A DNA stretch of 64,000 nucleotides from Sedimenticola thiotaurini (GCF_001007875.1 NZ_CP011412.1:372001-436000), one strand, 5' to 3'; positions 31,773 to 41,495 are shown, counted from the stretch's first letter. Notes: generated by a model not told the origin, from the letters alone. Numbers and translations are program-made.

Positions 31773-32462
31773 TCAGATCAACCGAATGGCACTCCAGAGC
31801 GTGTAGATACCGAACAGCATGACGGTGATCCCGGCCACCTTGCGGGCCGTGTCGGAGCGGGCCAGGCGTGCAGCGGCTCCGGCTAACAGCCCGATCGCCA
31901 GCAGATTGGGCAGAGTCCCCAGGGCAAAGGCGAACATCAGTCCCGCACCCTGCAGTGCGCCGCCGGCGGAGACCGCGTTGATCAGCATGGTATAGACCAG
32001 CCCGCAGGGCAACCAACCCCACAGCATGCCGATGACAAAGGCCCGTCCCGGTGACTGAACCGGCATCAACCGGCGGCTGATCGGTTCGAGCCGTCGCCAC
32101 AACAGCCCGCCCAGGCGTTCAACCCGGTTCAGCACCATCCACCAGCCGGCCAGGTAGAGGCCCAGCAGTACCATGAACACGCCCGCCAGTATCAGCAACG
32201 TCTGCTGTGCCAACTGCATCGGCATCATGCCAGCCAGCAGTACCCCCAGGCCACCCATGATGGCACCGGCGATCACATAACTGATCAGGCGTCCCAGGTT
32301 ATAGGCGACCTGGAATGGCAGCTGCGATAGCACCGAACTGCGTTTCGCCTCCGGCAGCCCGAAGGTGAGGGCGCTGACAATTCCGCCACACATGCCGATG
32401 CAGTGAACACCGCCGAGCAGACCGACAATAAAGGCGCTGAAGTAGGGGAGAAGGGATTCCAT
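31773..32462 (-). CDS. Sulfite exporter TauE/SafE-like (UreH/DsbD-type) membrane protein
   Basis: This 229-residue membrane protein has about six hydrophobic segments. The motif LLGGVHCIGMCGGIVSAL near residue 15 and GMLWGWLPCGLVYTMLINAV near residue 145 have the paired Cys pattern of this family. Homologues often sit by cytochrome oxidase or copper genes and are linked to metal or thiol transport across the inner membrane. The direct substrate is unknown. It lies alone, convergent with the preceding gene. Confidence 0.8.
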   Translation of the reverse strand: MESLLPYFSAFIVGLLGGVHCIGMCGGIVSALTFGLPEAKRSSVLSQLPFQVAYNLGRLISYVIAGAIMGGLGVLLAGMMPMQLAQQTLLILAGVFMVLLGLYLAGWWMVLNRVERLGGLLWRRLEPISRRLMPVQSPGRAFVIGMLWGWLPCGLVYTMLINAVSAGGALQGAGLMFAFALGTLPNLLAIGLLAGAAARLARSDTARKVAGITVMLFGIYTLWSAIRLI

Positions 32463-32559
32463 AAGTGGGGCAGAAGGATACCAGATTCTGGCGCTTTTTG
32501 GCGGGAATTTGGGTTCCCGTCAGTGATCATTGGTACCTGCAAGGTGCGGGTAACGGTGA

Positions 32560-33780
32560 TCAGAAATAGGTGCGGAAGCGCAGGGTCAGACTGCCGGGCA
32601 GGTGGCCGAATTCGGAGCGGGGATTGGCCTGCGGGTCGAGCCCCTTGCCGCTGGCGTACTGGAGTGACAGCAGCAGGTCCGACTCATTGCTCAGGGAGTA
32701 GCTGAGGTTGATCTGGTGCAGGAACGAGTTGCCCAGTTGCGGGTCACTCTCGCCCAGGGGACTGGCCAGCAGCAGATAACTGCCCCGCAGCAGGGGCGTG
32801 ATATCCCGCTCCAGGGTCACGCCGAGCAGCCGGCGACCAAGATGGGGCTGCAGTCCGTACATCACCAGCTGTTGGGTGGGCAGGGTGGCCAGGCCGGCCG
32901 GGTCGCTGGCCCCCAGGCCGTGCTGATACCATTCGATCCCTAGGAAGGTCCCCTCCTCGAACTGGTAGTCGATACCGGCAATCCAGAACAGGGCGTTCTG
33001 GCCGCTCTGCTGCAGCTGGTAATGGGCCGCTTCCAGCCGCCAACCCAGCCCGCCCCAGTCACTCTCGAACGAGGCGCCCACAATCTCGTTACCGATCACT
33101 TCACCCGCCAGCAGAGCGACCTCGGAGCGTTCGCCGATCTGGCTGCGCAGATGGATGGCCTGGCTGTTGGGGATCTGGTGGCTGTCCCGGGGGGCGAAGG
33201 CGTGCACTGCCGTCACGGAGGTGAAGGGGGAGGGATACCAGTCCAGCACAAGCGCATCGATGCCGGGCTTGAAGTCGGTATCCAGGTCGGTGGGGGCAAA
33301 GGCACCGAACACATTCAGCGGTTGCCAGAAGCGGCCGCTGCCCCAGTCGACCGGTTGACGCCCCATACCCAGGGTCAGGTTATTGATACGCCACTGGTAG
33401 ACGGCGCGATCCAGCACGTAGCCGATCCGGGTGTTTCGGTTTCCGTCGTTTCCGCCCTGCCACTCCCCAGTCAGTTCATGATAACGGAACAGGGAACTGG
33501 CGTGGGGGTAGTCCAGCGCCATGCCGTCGGCATGCTGGCGGGCGGCCTTTAGGTGCAGGGACCAGTCGCCCTTCCTGCCGGCGTTCTCCAGCATCAGGCG
33601 CAGGCTCTGCTGGTCGCTGCTGAGCAGATCGTTATCCAGGGAGTTGTAACCCGTATCGCCACGGGCTGCCCGGACCACATTGCCGAGCAGGGAGAGGCGC
33701 CCGGTCAGCTCCACCGCCTGCGCACTGCCGAGTGACAGCAGCAGGACAGCCCACCAACAGCGATTAAGCCAACTGTTCAC
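32560..33780 (-). CDS. Outer membrane beta-barrel protein of the ABC/LolA-like operon
   Basis: This is a protein of about 406 residues with a signal peptide (NSWLNRCWWAVLLLSLGSAQA), long alternating beta-strands and a C-terminal aromatic residue (SLTLRFRTYF), as in outer membrane barrels. No family is recognised beyond porin-like. I use the GTG at 33780 because it gives a compact signal peptide and only a 17-base overlap with the ATPase gene; ATG 33816 is the alternative. It is the last of five genes that include an ABC ATPase, two FtsX-type permeases and a LolA-like protein, so it may be the outer membrane part of that system. Confidence 0.75.
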   Translation of the reverse strand: MNSWLNRCWWAVLLLSLGSAQAVELTGRLSLLGNVVRAARGDTGYNSLDNDLLSSDQQSLRLMLENAGRKGDWSLHLKAARQHADGMALDYPHASSLFRYHELTGEWQGGNDGNRNTRIGYVLDRAVYQWRINNLTLGMGRQPVDWGSGRFWQPLNVFGAFAPTDLDTDFKPGIDALVLDWYPSPFTSVTAVHAFAPRDSHQIPNSQAIHLRSQIGERSEVALLAGEVIGNEIVGASFESDWGGLGWRLEAAHYQLQQSGQNALFWIAGIDYQFEEGTFLGIEWYQHGLGASDPAGLATLPTQQLVMYGLQPHLGRRLLGVTLERDITPLLRGSYLLLASPLGESDPQLGNSFLHQINLSYSLSNESDLLLSLQYASGKGLDPQANPRSEFGHLPGSLTLRFRTYF

Positions 33781-34507
33781 GGTGCCCGACAGGTTGATCA
33801 CTGATAATCCGCCCATCACGCAGGGTGATCAAGCGCTCGGCCCGCTCCATGACCCGGCGGTCGTGGGTGGAGAAGATAAAGGTGGTTTTCTCCTCGTGGG
33901 AGAGACGGTGCATGATGTCGAGCAGCGCCGTGGCGTTTTCCGAATCCAGATTGGCGGTCGGTTCGTCAGCCAGTACCAGGCGGGGACCGGCGGCCAGGGC
34001 GCGGGCCACCGCCACCCGTTGCTGTTGACCGCCACTGAGTGCCGCCGGACGGCGTTGCAGTACCTTTTCCAACCCCACCAGCGTCAGGTAGTGTTCGGCC
34101 CGCTCCCGACGCTCCCGTACACCAAGCCCCTGCAACACCATCACCAGTTCCACATTCTCCAGGGCACTCAACACCGGCACCAGGTTGTAGGCCTGGAATA
34201 CAAAGCCGAGCTGGAACAGGCGGAAGTCGGACAGCGCTGACTCGGTCAGGCTGGTGATGTCGGTCCCGTTAAGCCGGATGGTGCCGTGGCTGGGTGTGTC
34301 CAGCCCACCGATCATATTCAACAGGGTGGTCTTGCCGGAGCCCGACGGACCCACCAGGGCGGCAAACTCCCCCTCCTGCACTGTCAGGTCGATTGCCTGC
34401 AGTGCCGGAACGGTCAGTTCCCCCTGGCGATAGATCTTGTCTACCCCCTGTAGCTGCAGCAGGGGCATATTCTCCCTGTTGACGGAGGTTGTTTCAGCCG
34501 ATCTCAT
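33764..34507 (-). CDS. ABC transporter ATPase (LolD/MacB type)
   Basis: This is a 247-residue ATPase with Walker A GPSGSGKTTLLNMIGGLD, signature ALSGGQQQRVAVARALA and Walker B LVLADEPTANLD, the arrangement of the LolD/MacB/FtsE group. These ATPases drive FtsX-type permeases that work on envelope substrates instead of moving them through a channel. Its ATG overlaps the upstream permease's stop (ATGA), and both permeases precede it, so the complex is probably one ATPase dimer with two different permeases. Confidence 0.92.
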   Translation of the reverse strand: MRSAETTSVNRENMPLLQLQGVDKIYRQGELTVPALQAIDLTVQEGEFAALVGPSGSGKTTLLNMIGGLDTPSHGTIRLNGTDITSLTESALSDFRLFQLGFVFQAYNLVPVLSALENVELVMVLQGLGVRERRERAEHYLTLVGLEKVLQRRPAALSGGQQQRVAVARALAAGPRLVLADEPTANLDSENATALLDIMHRLSHEEKTTFIFSTHDRRVMERAERLITLRDGRIISDQPVGHREQLA

Positions 34508-35781
34508 GTACGCAGTGCCTCCACCGGTGTGACGCGGGACGCCTTGATGGCCGGATAGATACCACTGCCCAGGGTAGCGGCAAAGATCAGCAGGGTCAGC
34601 TGAACCACCCGCCCGCCGGACAGCTCGGTATGGATTACCGGATCCATGAAGGTGCCCATTAACTCGGTACTGCCCCCCATCAGGGCGGCGATATCGATAC
34701 CATGATAGGCAAACCAGCCATGCACACTGCCGGCCACCAGCCAGCCGATGCTTACCGCCAGCAGACTGAGCAGCAGGGACTCGCAGAACACCAGCCAGAG
34801 CAGGTGATAGCGACTCAGCCCCAGAGCCCGCAGCAGGCCGAATTCCCGGGTGCGCTCCAGCACACTCATCAATACGGTATTGAGAATGCCGAATACCACC
34901 ATGATCAGTATCAGCAGCAGAAATATGTAGTTGCCGGCATCATCCACCATGATGAACTGTACCAGTTGCGGCATCATCTCGCGCCACTCCAGGACAGCCA
35001 CCCGGGTATCCGCAATGGCCGCCCGCAGCCGGGCCTGCCATACCAACAGCTGATCCGGGTGGTCCAGGAACAGGGCGAACCGGGTTACCGGCAGTTTGCT
35101 CGGGTCGGCCCCTTCGCCCGCCAGGAAGTGGCGGGCGAGCTGAATATCGCTGAGTATCAGGTAATCGTCCAGCTCATCCAGCCCGGCGTCGAAAATGCCC
35201 CGTACCCGACCCAGTTCCGCCTGGGAGTCACCCCCCTGTTTGCCGGCCATCAGCACCACCTTGCTGCCCACCTTGACCTTCAGCTTGCCGGCCATGCCCC
35301 GGCCGATCAGGATGCCGCGTTGATCGCCCGGCTCGATCCAGCCGCCACTCACCAGTTTGGGACGAAGCAGATCAGCACGCTGGTCAGCCAGGGGGTGGAG
35401 ACCCTCCAACTGGGCGCCGACCGAGTTGCTGGCGCTGTTGGCCAGTATCTGTAACGAGATGCGGGGTTCTATGCGGCCCGGGATTTCAAACTGGTCGAGC
35501 TGCTGTCCCAGTATTGCGCCATCGGCCAGGTATTTATGGTTGGCGGGTGCTTCCAGATAGCCCTTGGGCTGGATGGTCAGATGACCTTCCCCCAGCTTGA
35601 TGGCGTTGCGGATCATGGAGTTGTGGGCACCGTCATTGAGACCGATCATCAACACGGCGAGGGCGAAGCCGATGGCGATGGAGCTGAGGGTGATCAGGGT
35701 GCGGCGCCGGTGGCGCCAGATATTGCGCCACCCCAGCATGATCAGCATCTTGAGCGGCAGGTGGCTGTGCTGGCCGGTCAT
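34504..35781 (-). CDS. FtsX-type ABC permease (second)
   Basis: This is a 425-residue permease with a first transmembrane segment near residue 30 (ITLSSIAIGFALAVLMIGL), a large periplasmic domain of about 230 residues, and three C-terminal segments (FLLLILIMVVFGILNTVLMS, a segment after SLLLSLLAVSIGWL, and LTLLIFAATLGSGIYPA). This is the LolC/MacB topology. It overlaps the first permease gene by 4 bases and the ATPase gene by 4. Confidence 0.88.
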   Translation of the reverse strand: MTGQHSHLPLKMLIMLGWRNIWRHRRRTLITLSSIAIGFALAVLMIGLNDGAHNSMIRNAIKLGEGHLTIQPKGYLEAPANHKYLADGAILGQQLDQFEIPGRIEPRISLQILANSASNSVGAQLEGLHPLADQRADLLRPKLVSGGWIEPGDQRGILIGRGMAGKLKVKVGSKVVLMAGKQGGDSQAELGRVRGIFDAGLDELDDYLILSDIQLARHFLAGEGADPSKLPVTRFALFLDHPDQLLVWQARLRAAIADTRVAVLEWREMMPQLVQFIMVDDAGNYIFLLLILIMVVFGILNTVLMSVLERTREFGLLRALGLSRYHLLWLVFCESLLLSLLAVSIGWLVAGSVHGWFAYHGIDIAALMGGSTELMGTFMDPVIHTELSGGRVVQLTLLIFAATLGSGIYPAIKASRVTPVEALRT

Positions 35782-37097
35782 CGCATCACCTCGGCCGGTT
35801 TGAGACGTATGGTGCGCCAGGCCGGTAGCAGGGAGGCGAACAGGGTAATCGCCAGCATCAGCAGACAGGCGACCAGCAGGTCACGGGGCTCCAGGTGGAG
35901 TTGCATATAGGGTTCAAACAGAATGCCGCCCCAGTCATAGCCGTCCGGCAGCATAGCGCTGAAGTCGATGCCCCGTTCACCAAACAGTCCGATCAACCCA
36001 ACCCCCAGCAGGGCGCCCACTACGGCCGAAACCAGGCCCAGGAAAAACGACTCCAGCATGACCATCAGCAGCAGCCAGCGCCGTTTCATGCCGATCGCCA
36101 GCAGGATGCCGAACTCGTGGGTGCGCTCATGCACCGCCATCAGCATGGTGTTCAGCATGCCCATGGCGGCCAGTGCGATGACTATGAAACCGACCAGAAA
36201 GGTGATGGTTTTGCTGATCTCCAGCATGTCCGCCACCATGGGGGTCAACTGTCGCCAATTGCGCACCAGCGGGGCACCGCCCAGTGCATCCAGCGGCTGC
36301 TCGCGGGCCAGTTTTTTCAACACTCCGTCGAGTTGCGCCTGCATGGACTCCAGGGCGGTGGGGTCAGCGAGCCGGATCACCAGTTCATGGAAACCGTCCT
36401 GCAGGTACATCAGCTGCTGGTACGCTGTGATCGACATCAGCACACCCATGCGGTCGAAATTGGGGTCGACCGGTTTGAGAATGGCGGCCACCCGGAACAG
36501 TGCGTTGCCGATACTACCGTCAGCGGCCTGGGTCACCAGGATCAGTTCGCCACCGGGTTCCAGTTGCATGTTTTTGGCCAGTTGGGCACCGATCACCAGG
36601 TTGAATCGGGGTAGCCCCTCCCGGCTGTTGGTGGCGGGTCCCAGATCCAGTTCACCCCGCCGCACCTGCTGCAACAGCCGGGTCACCCGGGCTTCCCGTT
36701 TCGGGTCGACCGCCTTGATCAGCACACCGGTGGAACTCTCCTCGGTGCTGGCCAGGGCGGAAGCGTAGAGGCGCGTAGCCAGCTGCTGGTGCGGGAACGC
36801 CTGATCGAGCTTGGTCAGGTAGGACCAGGGCAGGGTGGCGTAGAGATCCTGGTCATCCACGTAGGCCTGGCGATGTACCTGCAGGTGGCCGATGGAGATG
36901 GTGGTGGCCTGCTGCACCATCTGGCGGATCATCCCCTCCATCAGGGCGGCGTAGAAGACCACCATCACCAGACCGCCCGCCAGTGCGGCAATGGTCAGGC
37001 TGCTGCGTACCGGGCTGCGCCAGATATTGCGCCAGGCGATAAACAGCAGTGTAGGCAGTCGACTGGCGTTGTTGCGGGATTCAGCGGGTGGCTGCAT
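35778..37097 (-). CDS. FtsX-type ABC permease (first)
   Basis: This 439-residue permease has the same topology as its neighbour: a first transmembrane segment near residue 35 (SLTIAALAGGLVMVVFYAAL), a periplasmic domain, then FLVGFIVIALAAMGMLNTML and two later segments. It contains the MLMAVHERTHEFGILLAIG stretch typical of LolC/E-like permeases. It begins 5 bases after the LolA-like gene's stop. Two non-identical permeases resemble the LolC/LolE pair. Confidence 0.88.
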   Translation of the reverse strand: MQPPAESRNNASRLPTLLFIAWRNIWRSPVRSSLTIAALAGGLVMVVFYAALMEGMIRQMVQQATTISIGHLQVHRQAYVDDQDLYATLPWSYLTKLDQAFPHQQLATRLYASALASTEESSTGVLIKAVDPKREARVTRLLQQVRRGELDLGPATNSREGLPRFNLVIGAQLAKNMQLEPGGELILVTQAADGSIGNALFRVAAILKPVDPNFDRMGVLMSITAYQQLMYLQDGFHELVIRLADPTALESMQAQLDGVLKKLAREQPLDALGGAPLVRNWRQLTPMVADMLEISKTITFLVGFIVIALAAMGMLNTMLMAVHERTHEFGILLAIGMKRRWLLLMVMLESFFLGLVSAVVGALLGVGLIGLFGERGIDFSAMLPDGYDWGGILFEPYMQLHLEPRDLLVACLLMLAITLFASLLPAWRTIRLKPAEVMR

Positions 37098-37102
37098 GGC
37101 AA

Positions 37103-37876
37103 TTACCGGCGACCCCGCTTGAGGGTCTGCAGGGAGAAGAAGGAGGCCTCCAGGGGGATTCCGAAGCGGATATCGTGATAGACGATCACAGTGGATTCAT
37201 CCGGTTTATCTTCCGGTTTCAGGCGCAGACGCATGGGGATGCTACGCCCATCGATCAGGCTGATCTGGTCCATGGTCATGGTGCGTATCAACTCACCCTC
37301 TTCGTCATAGTAGCGGGCCTGGCGGGGTGCCAGGGAGGTTTGCTCGATCAGCATCACCACCTTGCCCCAGACCACTGCGGCATCCGGCCTGGGGATAAAG
37401 GTCAGTTCGTAGACCGGTTGTCCGTCCCGTTCCCCCTGGAAGCTGATACTGGCGTCGTAGTCATCCTGATAGGTGCTCTCCCTGACCAGGTCGTCATTGG
37501 TGAAGTGGCTACCCATCCAGGAGCCGGACATCATGCTGGAGGGGACTTTGGTGACCCGGTTGATTTTTGGCAGGTAGTTCCAGATGTTCGCTTCGACCTT
37601 CAGCGTGGCGATGCCACGATCCTTGATCGGCTCCCGGATAATGACCAGTGAGTAGTCTTTACCCCGGGACCAGGCTTCCATGGTCAGGGTCCGTTCATAA
37701 CGCGCTGTCCGTACCGCCATGGTCATGGTGGCTTGGGAGGTGTCGCCGCGCCACAACTGGTCGATATGACGAATCAGCTGATCCAGCTCAAGCGCCATTA
37801 CCGATGGGCTGGTCGAGAGGAGCAGCACCAACAGGAGGGTGCGGATTGCCCACCGATGTGGTCTGCCGCTGGTCAT
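37103..37876 (-). CDS. LolA-like outer membrane lipoprotein-sorting protein
   Basis: This 257-residue protein has a signal peptide (about 28 residues, ending SPSVMALE), then the LolA/LppX-like fold seen in a family annotated as outer membrane lipoprotein-sorting proteins. Markers are IRHIDQLWRGDTSQATMTMA early, INRVTKVPSSMMSGSWMGS in the middle and IRFGIPLEASFFSLQTLKR at the end. It should carry a lipid or lipoprotein in the periplasm. First in a five-gene operon with ABC permeases, an ATPase and an outer membrane barrel. Confidence 0.85.
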   Translation of the reverse strand: MTSGRPHRWAIRTLLLVLLLSTSPSVMALELDQLIRHIDQLWRGDTSQATMTMAVRTARYERTLTMEAWSRGKDYSLVIIREPIKDRGIATLKVEANIWNYLPKINRVTKVPSSMMSGSWMGSHFTNDDLVRESTYQDDYDASISFQGERDGQPVYELTFIPRPDAAVVWGKVVMLIEQTSLAPRQARYYDEEGELIRTMTMDQISLIDGRSIPMRLRLKPEDKPDESTVIVYHDIRFGIPLEASFFSLQTLKRGRR

Positions 37877-38109
37877 TTTGCTGTCACCTTTTTCCGCATG
37901 GAGGGTTCCCTTTGCCGGTGAAGTGAGCCCGGGCCGCCGTTGTTAACATTTTCCTTTCCATCATACTGTCTGCTTCCCCCTGGCCCAACAGCAGTCGGCC
38001 CCGATGTCCGGATAATCTGTTGAGTAACTGCTCCAGATCGGTACCTGGCATGGTAAAAATGTCTGCCCTGAGTTACTGTTTCACCCAGTGTAATTGGGGA
38101 GAGGATCAA

Positions 38110-39171
38110 GTGCCGGATGTGACAAAACGATTGATGCAGATATTCCGGAACAGGCGCGGTTGGCGATTGTTCTGTCTGTTGCTGCTGGCGGGTGCAACAC
38201 CTGCGGTTCCAGCCGCAGAGGATTCCCTGAACAATCTGAAACAGGGGGGCTTCTGGAGCATCCAGTTCGAGAACGACCTTTGGGGCAGCGGGGACGACCG
38301 CTTTTACAGTCACGGTACCGAAATCTCCTATCTCTCCCTGAAGCAACCGCCTGGCTGGTTGAGTGGTATGGGGGATGCGTTGCCGTTTTTTAAGCGGGGT
38401 GACGTCACTGCGGTGCAGTATGCGGTTGGCCAGAAAATCTTTACCCCGGAGGATACTGAAAGTCGTAACCTGATATTGGATGACCGGCCCTATGCGGGCT
38501 GGCTGTATGGCAGCGCCAACCTGATGTCCCGCTACGTGGATCAACCCAATCTGCAGGTGGGTAATATCCTCGGTATCACGGTCGGTATTGTTGGTCCCAG
38601 CTCCCAGGGCGACAGTATCCAGAAGGGTTTTCACGACCTGATCGGGGTCGATAAACCGAACGGCTGGGACAATCAGTTAGAAGATGAACCCGGCGTGCTC
38701 CTGACCTACACCCGTCGTTGGCAGTATTTTCACAATCTCGGCAGTGGTGTGGCGTTTGAGACGGCACCCCATCTGGTCGGCGCCCTGGGTAATATCTACA
38801 CCTATGCGGGTGGCGGCATGATGTTTCGTCTGGGTAAGGGGTTGCGCAATGACATAGCGCCACCCAATATTCGACCGGGTTTCCCCGGGGTGCCCTTCGT
38901 GCGTCCGTCGGACCGGGTTAACTGGTATTTTTTTGCCGGGATGGAGGGACGGGCCATGGCGCGCAATATTTTCCTGGATGGGAATACCTTCAAGGATAGC
39001 CACAGCGTGGATAAAAAGACGTTTGTCGCCGATGCCCAGTTCGGTTTTGCCATCCACTACCAGAATATCCGCTTCGCACTGAGTAATGTCTGGCGCAGCC
39101 GGGAGTTCGAAGAGCAGGACGATAATGTGCAGTTTGGCGCTATCAACCTGTCGTTTTTTGTGCCGTTCTGA
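38110..39171 (+). CDS. LpxR-like lipid A deacylase family protein (DUF2219)
   Basis: This is a 353-residue outer membrane protein: a signal peptide ending VPAAE, then FWSIQFENDLWGSGDDRFYS with HGTEISYL, and DDRPYAGWLYGSANL. These are the conserved blocks of the LpxR family, which removes the 3'-acyloxyacyl group from lipid A. The protein ends in Phe after an alternating strand, as barrels do. I start at GTG 38110, preceded by GAGAGG at good distance; longer ATG starts give a non-signal N-terminus. It is divergent from the LolA-like operon. Confidence 0.85.
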   Translation: MPDVTKRLMQIFRNRRGWRLFCLLLLAGATPAVPAAEDSLNNLKQGGFWSIQFENDLWGSGDDRFYSHGTEISYLSLKQPPGWLSGMGDALPFFKRGDVTAVQYAVGQKIFTPEDTESRNLILDDRPYAGWLYGSANLMSRYVDQPNLQVGNILGITVGIVGPSSQGDSIQKGFHDLIGVDKPNGWDNQLEDEPGVLLTYTRRWQYFHNLGSGVAFETAPHLVGALGNIYTYAGGGMMFRLGKGLRNDIAPPNIRPGFPGVPFVRPSDRVNWYFFAGMEGRAMARNIFLDGNTFKDSHSVDKKTFVADAQFGFAIHYQNIRFALSNVWRSREFEEQDDNVQFGAINLSFFVPF

Positions 39172-39202
39172 GTAACAACGACGGCGAACCGGCGCTGACA
39201 GC

Positions 39203-39616
39203 TCACAGCTCCATCCGTTTTGTCGTTGACCGGCTGTTGTTGCTAATCAGCCAGTGAAGTGCGTCCGGCTCATTGTCAAAAAGCCGGGCGTGAAAACCTT
39301 TCCGGGTAGCCATGGTTTCACTGAACTCCACTGCCTTTTGGCTCTGGGGATCGAGATTGACATAGGCCATCTTCCACTCTTCCGGAATGGCTTGCTGTGC
39401 CATGGCGCTCACCACCTGGTAGTTGGCGAATGGCGGGTAGTCGCCGGTCAGGTAAGAGATTATCAGGATGCGGGTGTATCCGGCCTCACGGCACTTGGCA
39501 ACAATCTTATCCACCGCGGAACGACCGTATTTCGCCGGGTCGCCCGTGTTCCTGTTCCCTCTCATTTCAACCCGGAGGTAACCCTCCCGTTCCTGAAAGG
39601 TGATTGTATAAGGCAT
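39203..39616 (-). CDS. Small STAS-like protein of unknown function
   Basis: This 137-residue protein starts MPYTITFQEREGYLRVEMRG, with VAKCREAGYTRILIISYLTG and a C-terminal half suggesting an alternating beta-alpha fold like SpoIIAA/STAS-type proteins. The family is not firmly recognised. ATG 39616 has AAGGAG 6 bases upstream. It lies between the LpxR-like gene and sco1 without overlap. Confidence 0.65.
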   Translation of the reverse strand: MPYTITFQEREGYLRVEMRGNRNTGDPAKYGRSAVDKIVAKCREAGYTRILIISYLTGDYPPFANYQVVSAMAQQAIPEEWKMAYVNLDPQSQKAVEFSETMATRKGFHARLFDNEPDALHWLISNNSRSTTKRMEL

Positions 39617-39725
39617 CACCTACTCCTTGTGAACTGACTGCTTCGGCTACAACCTGTAGTCAATACTAACCTTCTGCTAATTATCATCCTGGTCAGGTCT
39701 TTTTCAAGTACTCCGGGCGCCAGGG

Positions 39726-40385
39726 TCATCGGTTGACCAGTCTGATCAGATCCTGAGCCATCGCCTCCACTTCATGGGGGGCACTGAACAGGGCCTGGAG
39801 TTCGCCGGCCGGGTTGGTCAGGATGATGGTGGTGGAGTGATCCATCAGATAGCCCATACTGCTCTGTTCGGTGTCCACACGGGCATACATGACGCCCAGT
39901 TGACCGGTAAGGCGGTCCAGCTCCCCGGGATCACCGGTCACCCCCAGGAAGGAGCTGTCAAAATAGGGTACATAGCTGGCCAGCACCGTCGCGGTATCCC
40001 GTTGGGGATCGATGGTGATGAAGTCTGTCTCGATTTTGGTGTCGAGCGACTCATGCTGTAACCGGTCCCGCAGCCGGGCCAGCATGGCCAGGGTGGTGGG
40101 ACAGATATCGGGACAGTGGGTGTAGCCGAACGAAAGGAGATGCCAACTGCCCTTGATCGATTCCTGGGTAAACTCATTGCCGGCGTGATCGATCAGACTG
40201 AACGGGCTTAACGGACGTGGGTTGGGAATCAGCGTGCCGCTGATTAACGAGACCGGCGGTTGTTGGGCTTGCGACTTGTCGCTCTGCCTCAGCATCAGGT
40301 TGGCGGTAAGGCCGAGAACAACGATCAACAGGGCGCCTGGAATCCACCAGCGCTGCCCGGGTTTATGCGGCTTTTCGGGTTGCAT
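39726..40385 (-). CDS. SCO1/SenC family copper chaperone
   Basis: This 219-residue protein has one N-terminal membrane anchor (about residues 17-33) and a thioredoxin-like domain with the copper-binding motif GYTHCPDICPTT and a distal His in MDHSTTIILTNP. Sco proteins load the CuA site of cytochrome c oxidase subunit II. ATG 40385 follows GGGAGG. It lies 13 bases after ctaA and ends the assembly group. Confidence 0.92.
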   Translation of the reverse strand: MQPEKPHKPGQRWWIPGALLIVVLGLTANLMLRQSDKSQAQQPPVSLISGTLIPNPRPLSPFSLIDHAGNEFTQESIKGSWHLLSFGYTHCPDICPTTLAMLARLRDRLQHESLDTKIETDFITIDPQRDTATVLASYVPYFDSSFLGVTGDPGELDRLTGQLGVMYARVDTEQSSMGYLMDHSTTIILTNPAGELQALFSAPHEVEAMAQDLIRLVNR

Positions 40386-40398
40386 ACTGAATCCTCCC

Positions 40399-41427
40399 TT
40401 ACTCCATAGTATAGGCACGTTTCAGCTGCCAGTTTAGGGTTAGTAGCGTCAGCAGCAGCAGCACCGCGACGCCGTTATGGGCGGTGGCTACCGCCAGGGG
40501 CAGGTGGCTCACCACGTTGGTGATGCCCAGGCCCAGCTGCAGCAGCAGTAAAACAGCCACTGTCCAGGCCAGCTGCCGGGTGATCACTGAACGGCCAAGA
40601 CGGCAGAGCAGGATACTGAGAGACAGCAGATAGACCGTGGTTAGCAGTGCACCGACCCGGTGAACCATGTGAATGGCGGTACGTGCTTCAGCGCTGAGGA
40701 TGCCATATTCGTAGTTGATACCGATGCCATGCCACAGGGTAAAAGCCTGCTGGAAATCCATTTCTGGCCACCAGCTGCCGGAGTGGCAAGTGGGGAAATC
40801 GGTGCAGCCGATGGCGGCGTAGTTGGTGCTGGTCCAGCCACCCAGGGTGATCTGTAACAGCACAATCGCCAGTCCGATACGGGACAGCCAGAGCAGGCGA
40901 CTCGCCCGACTGATCACATAGGGAGTACGTAACGGGCTGTACAGCCGCAGTGTCACTACCCAGAGCAGGGCGACTATGGCCACTCCCCCCAGCAGATGGG
41001 AGGTGACGACGGCCGGCTTAACCAGTAGAGTGACAGTCCACATGCCGAGCGCGGCCTGCAGCGCCACCAGCAGTACCAGGAACCAGGTCAGGCCCAGGGG
41101 TTGGTCGGTGTAGTGGCGATTACGGATCGCCAGCAGGGCCAGCAGCAGGATAGCCAGTCCCAGCAGCCCGGCCAGGTAGCGATGCAGCATCTCCTTCCAG
41201 GCCTTTTCCACCACAACCGGAGTGGCGGGATAGGCGCTGTTGGCAGAGGCGATCTGCTGCTCGCTGATGGGCACGGTGAGATTGCCATAACAGCCCGGCC
41301 AGTCCGGGCAACCGAGTCCCGCGTCGGAGAGCCGCACATAAGCACCGAACACGATCACCAGCAGCGCCAGCAGGGTGACAGCGAATGCAAAACGGGCATG
41401 TTTCAGTGCGATACGGTTATGCAGCAT
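40399..41427 (-). CDS. ctaA: Heme A synthase
   Basis: This is a 342-residue membrane protein with eight hydrophobic segments. It contains FGAYVRLSDAGLGCPDWPGC near residue 25 and the later GCTDFPTCHSGSWWPEMDF block, both hallmarks of CtaA/Cox15, plus paired His residues in membrane helices (HRYLAGLLGLAILLL, HMVHRVGALLTTVYLL). It oxidises the methyl of heme O to make heme A. ATG 41427 is used; the frame runs further upstream but without family similarity. Confidence 0.95.
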   Translation of the reverse strand: MLHNRIALKHARFAFAVTLLALLVIVFGAYVRLSDAGLGCPDWPGCYGNLTVPISEQQIASANSAYPATPVVVEKAWKEMLHRYLAGLLGLAILLLALLAIRNRHYTDQPLGLTWFLVLLVALQAALGMWTVTLLVKPAVVTSHLLGGVAIVALLWVVTLRLYSPLRTPYVISRASRLLWLSRIGLAIVLLQITLGGWTSTNYAAIGCTDFPTCHSGSWWPEMDFQQAFTLWHGIGINYEYGILSAEARTAIHMVHRVGALLTTVYLLSLSILLCRLGRSVITRQLAWTVAVLLLLQLGLGITNVVSHLPLAVATAHNGVAVLLLLTLLTLNWQLKRAYTME

Positions 41428-41495
41428 CTCTGTTGTCCGTGGTCTGGTAAAGTTAGCCCTAAATGGTTTGTATTGAGCAGGGGAGTGGTAAACAG

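Noticed and set aside
37873-38634. Open frame on the minus strand
   Set aside because: It is antisense to the LpxR-like gene, with no signal peptide or motif.
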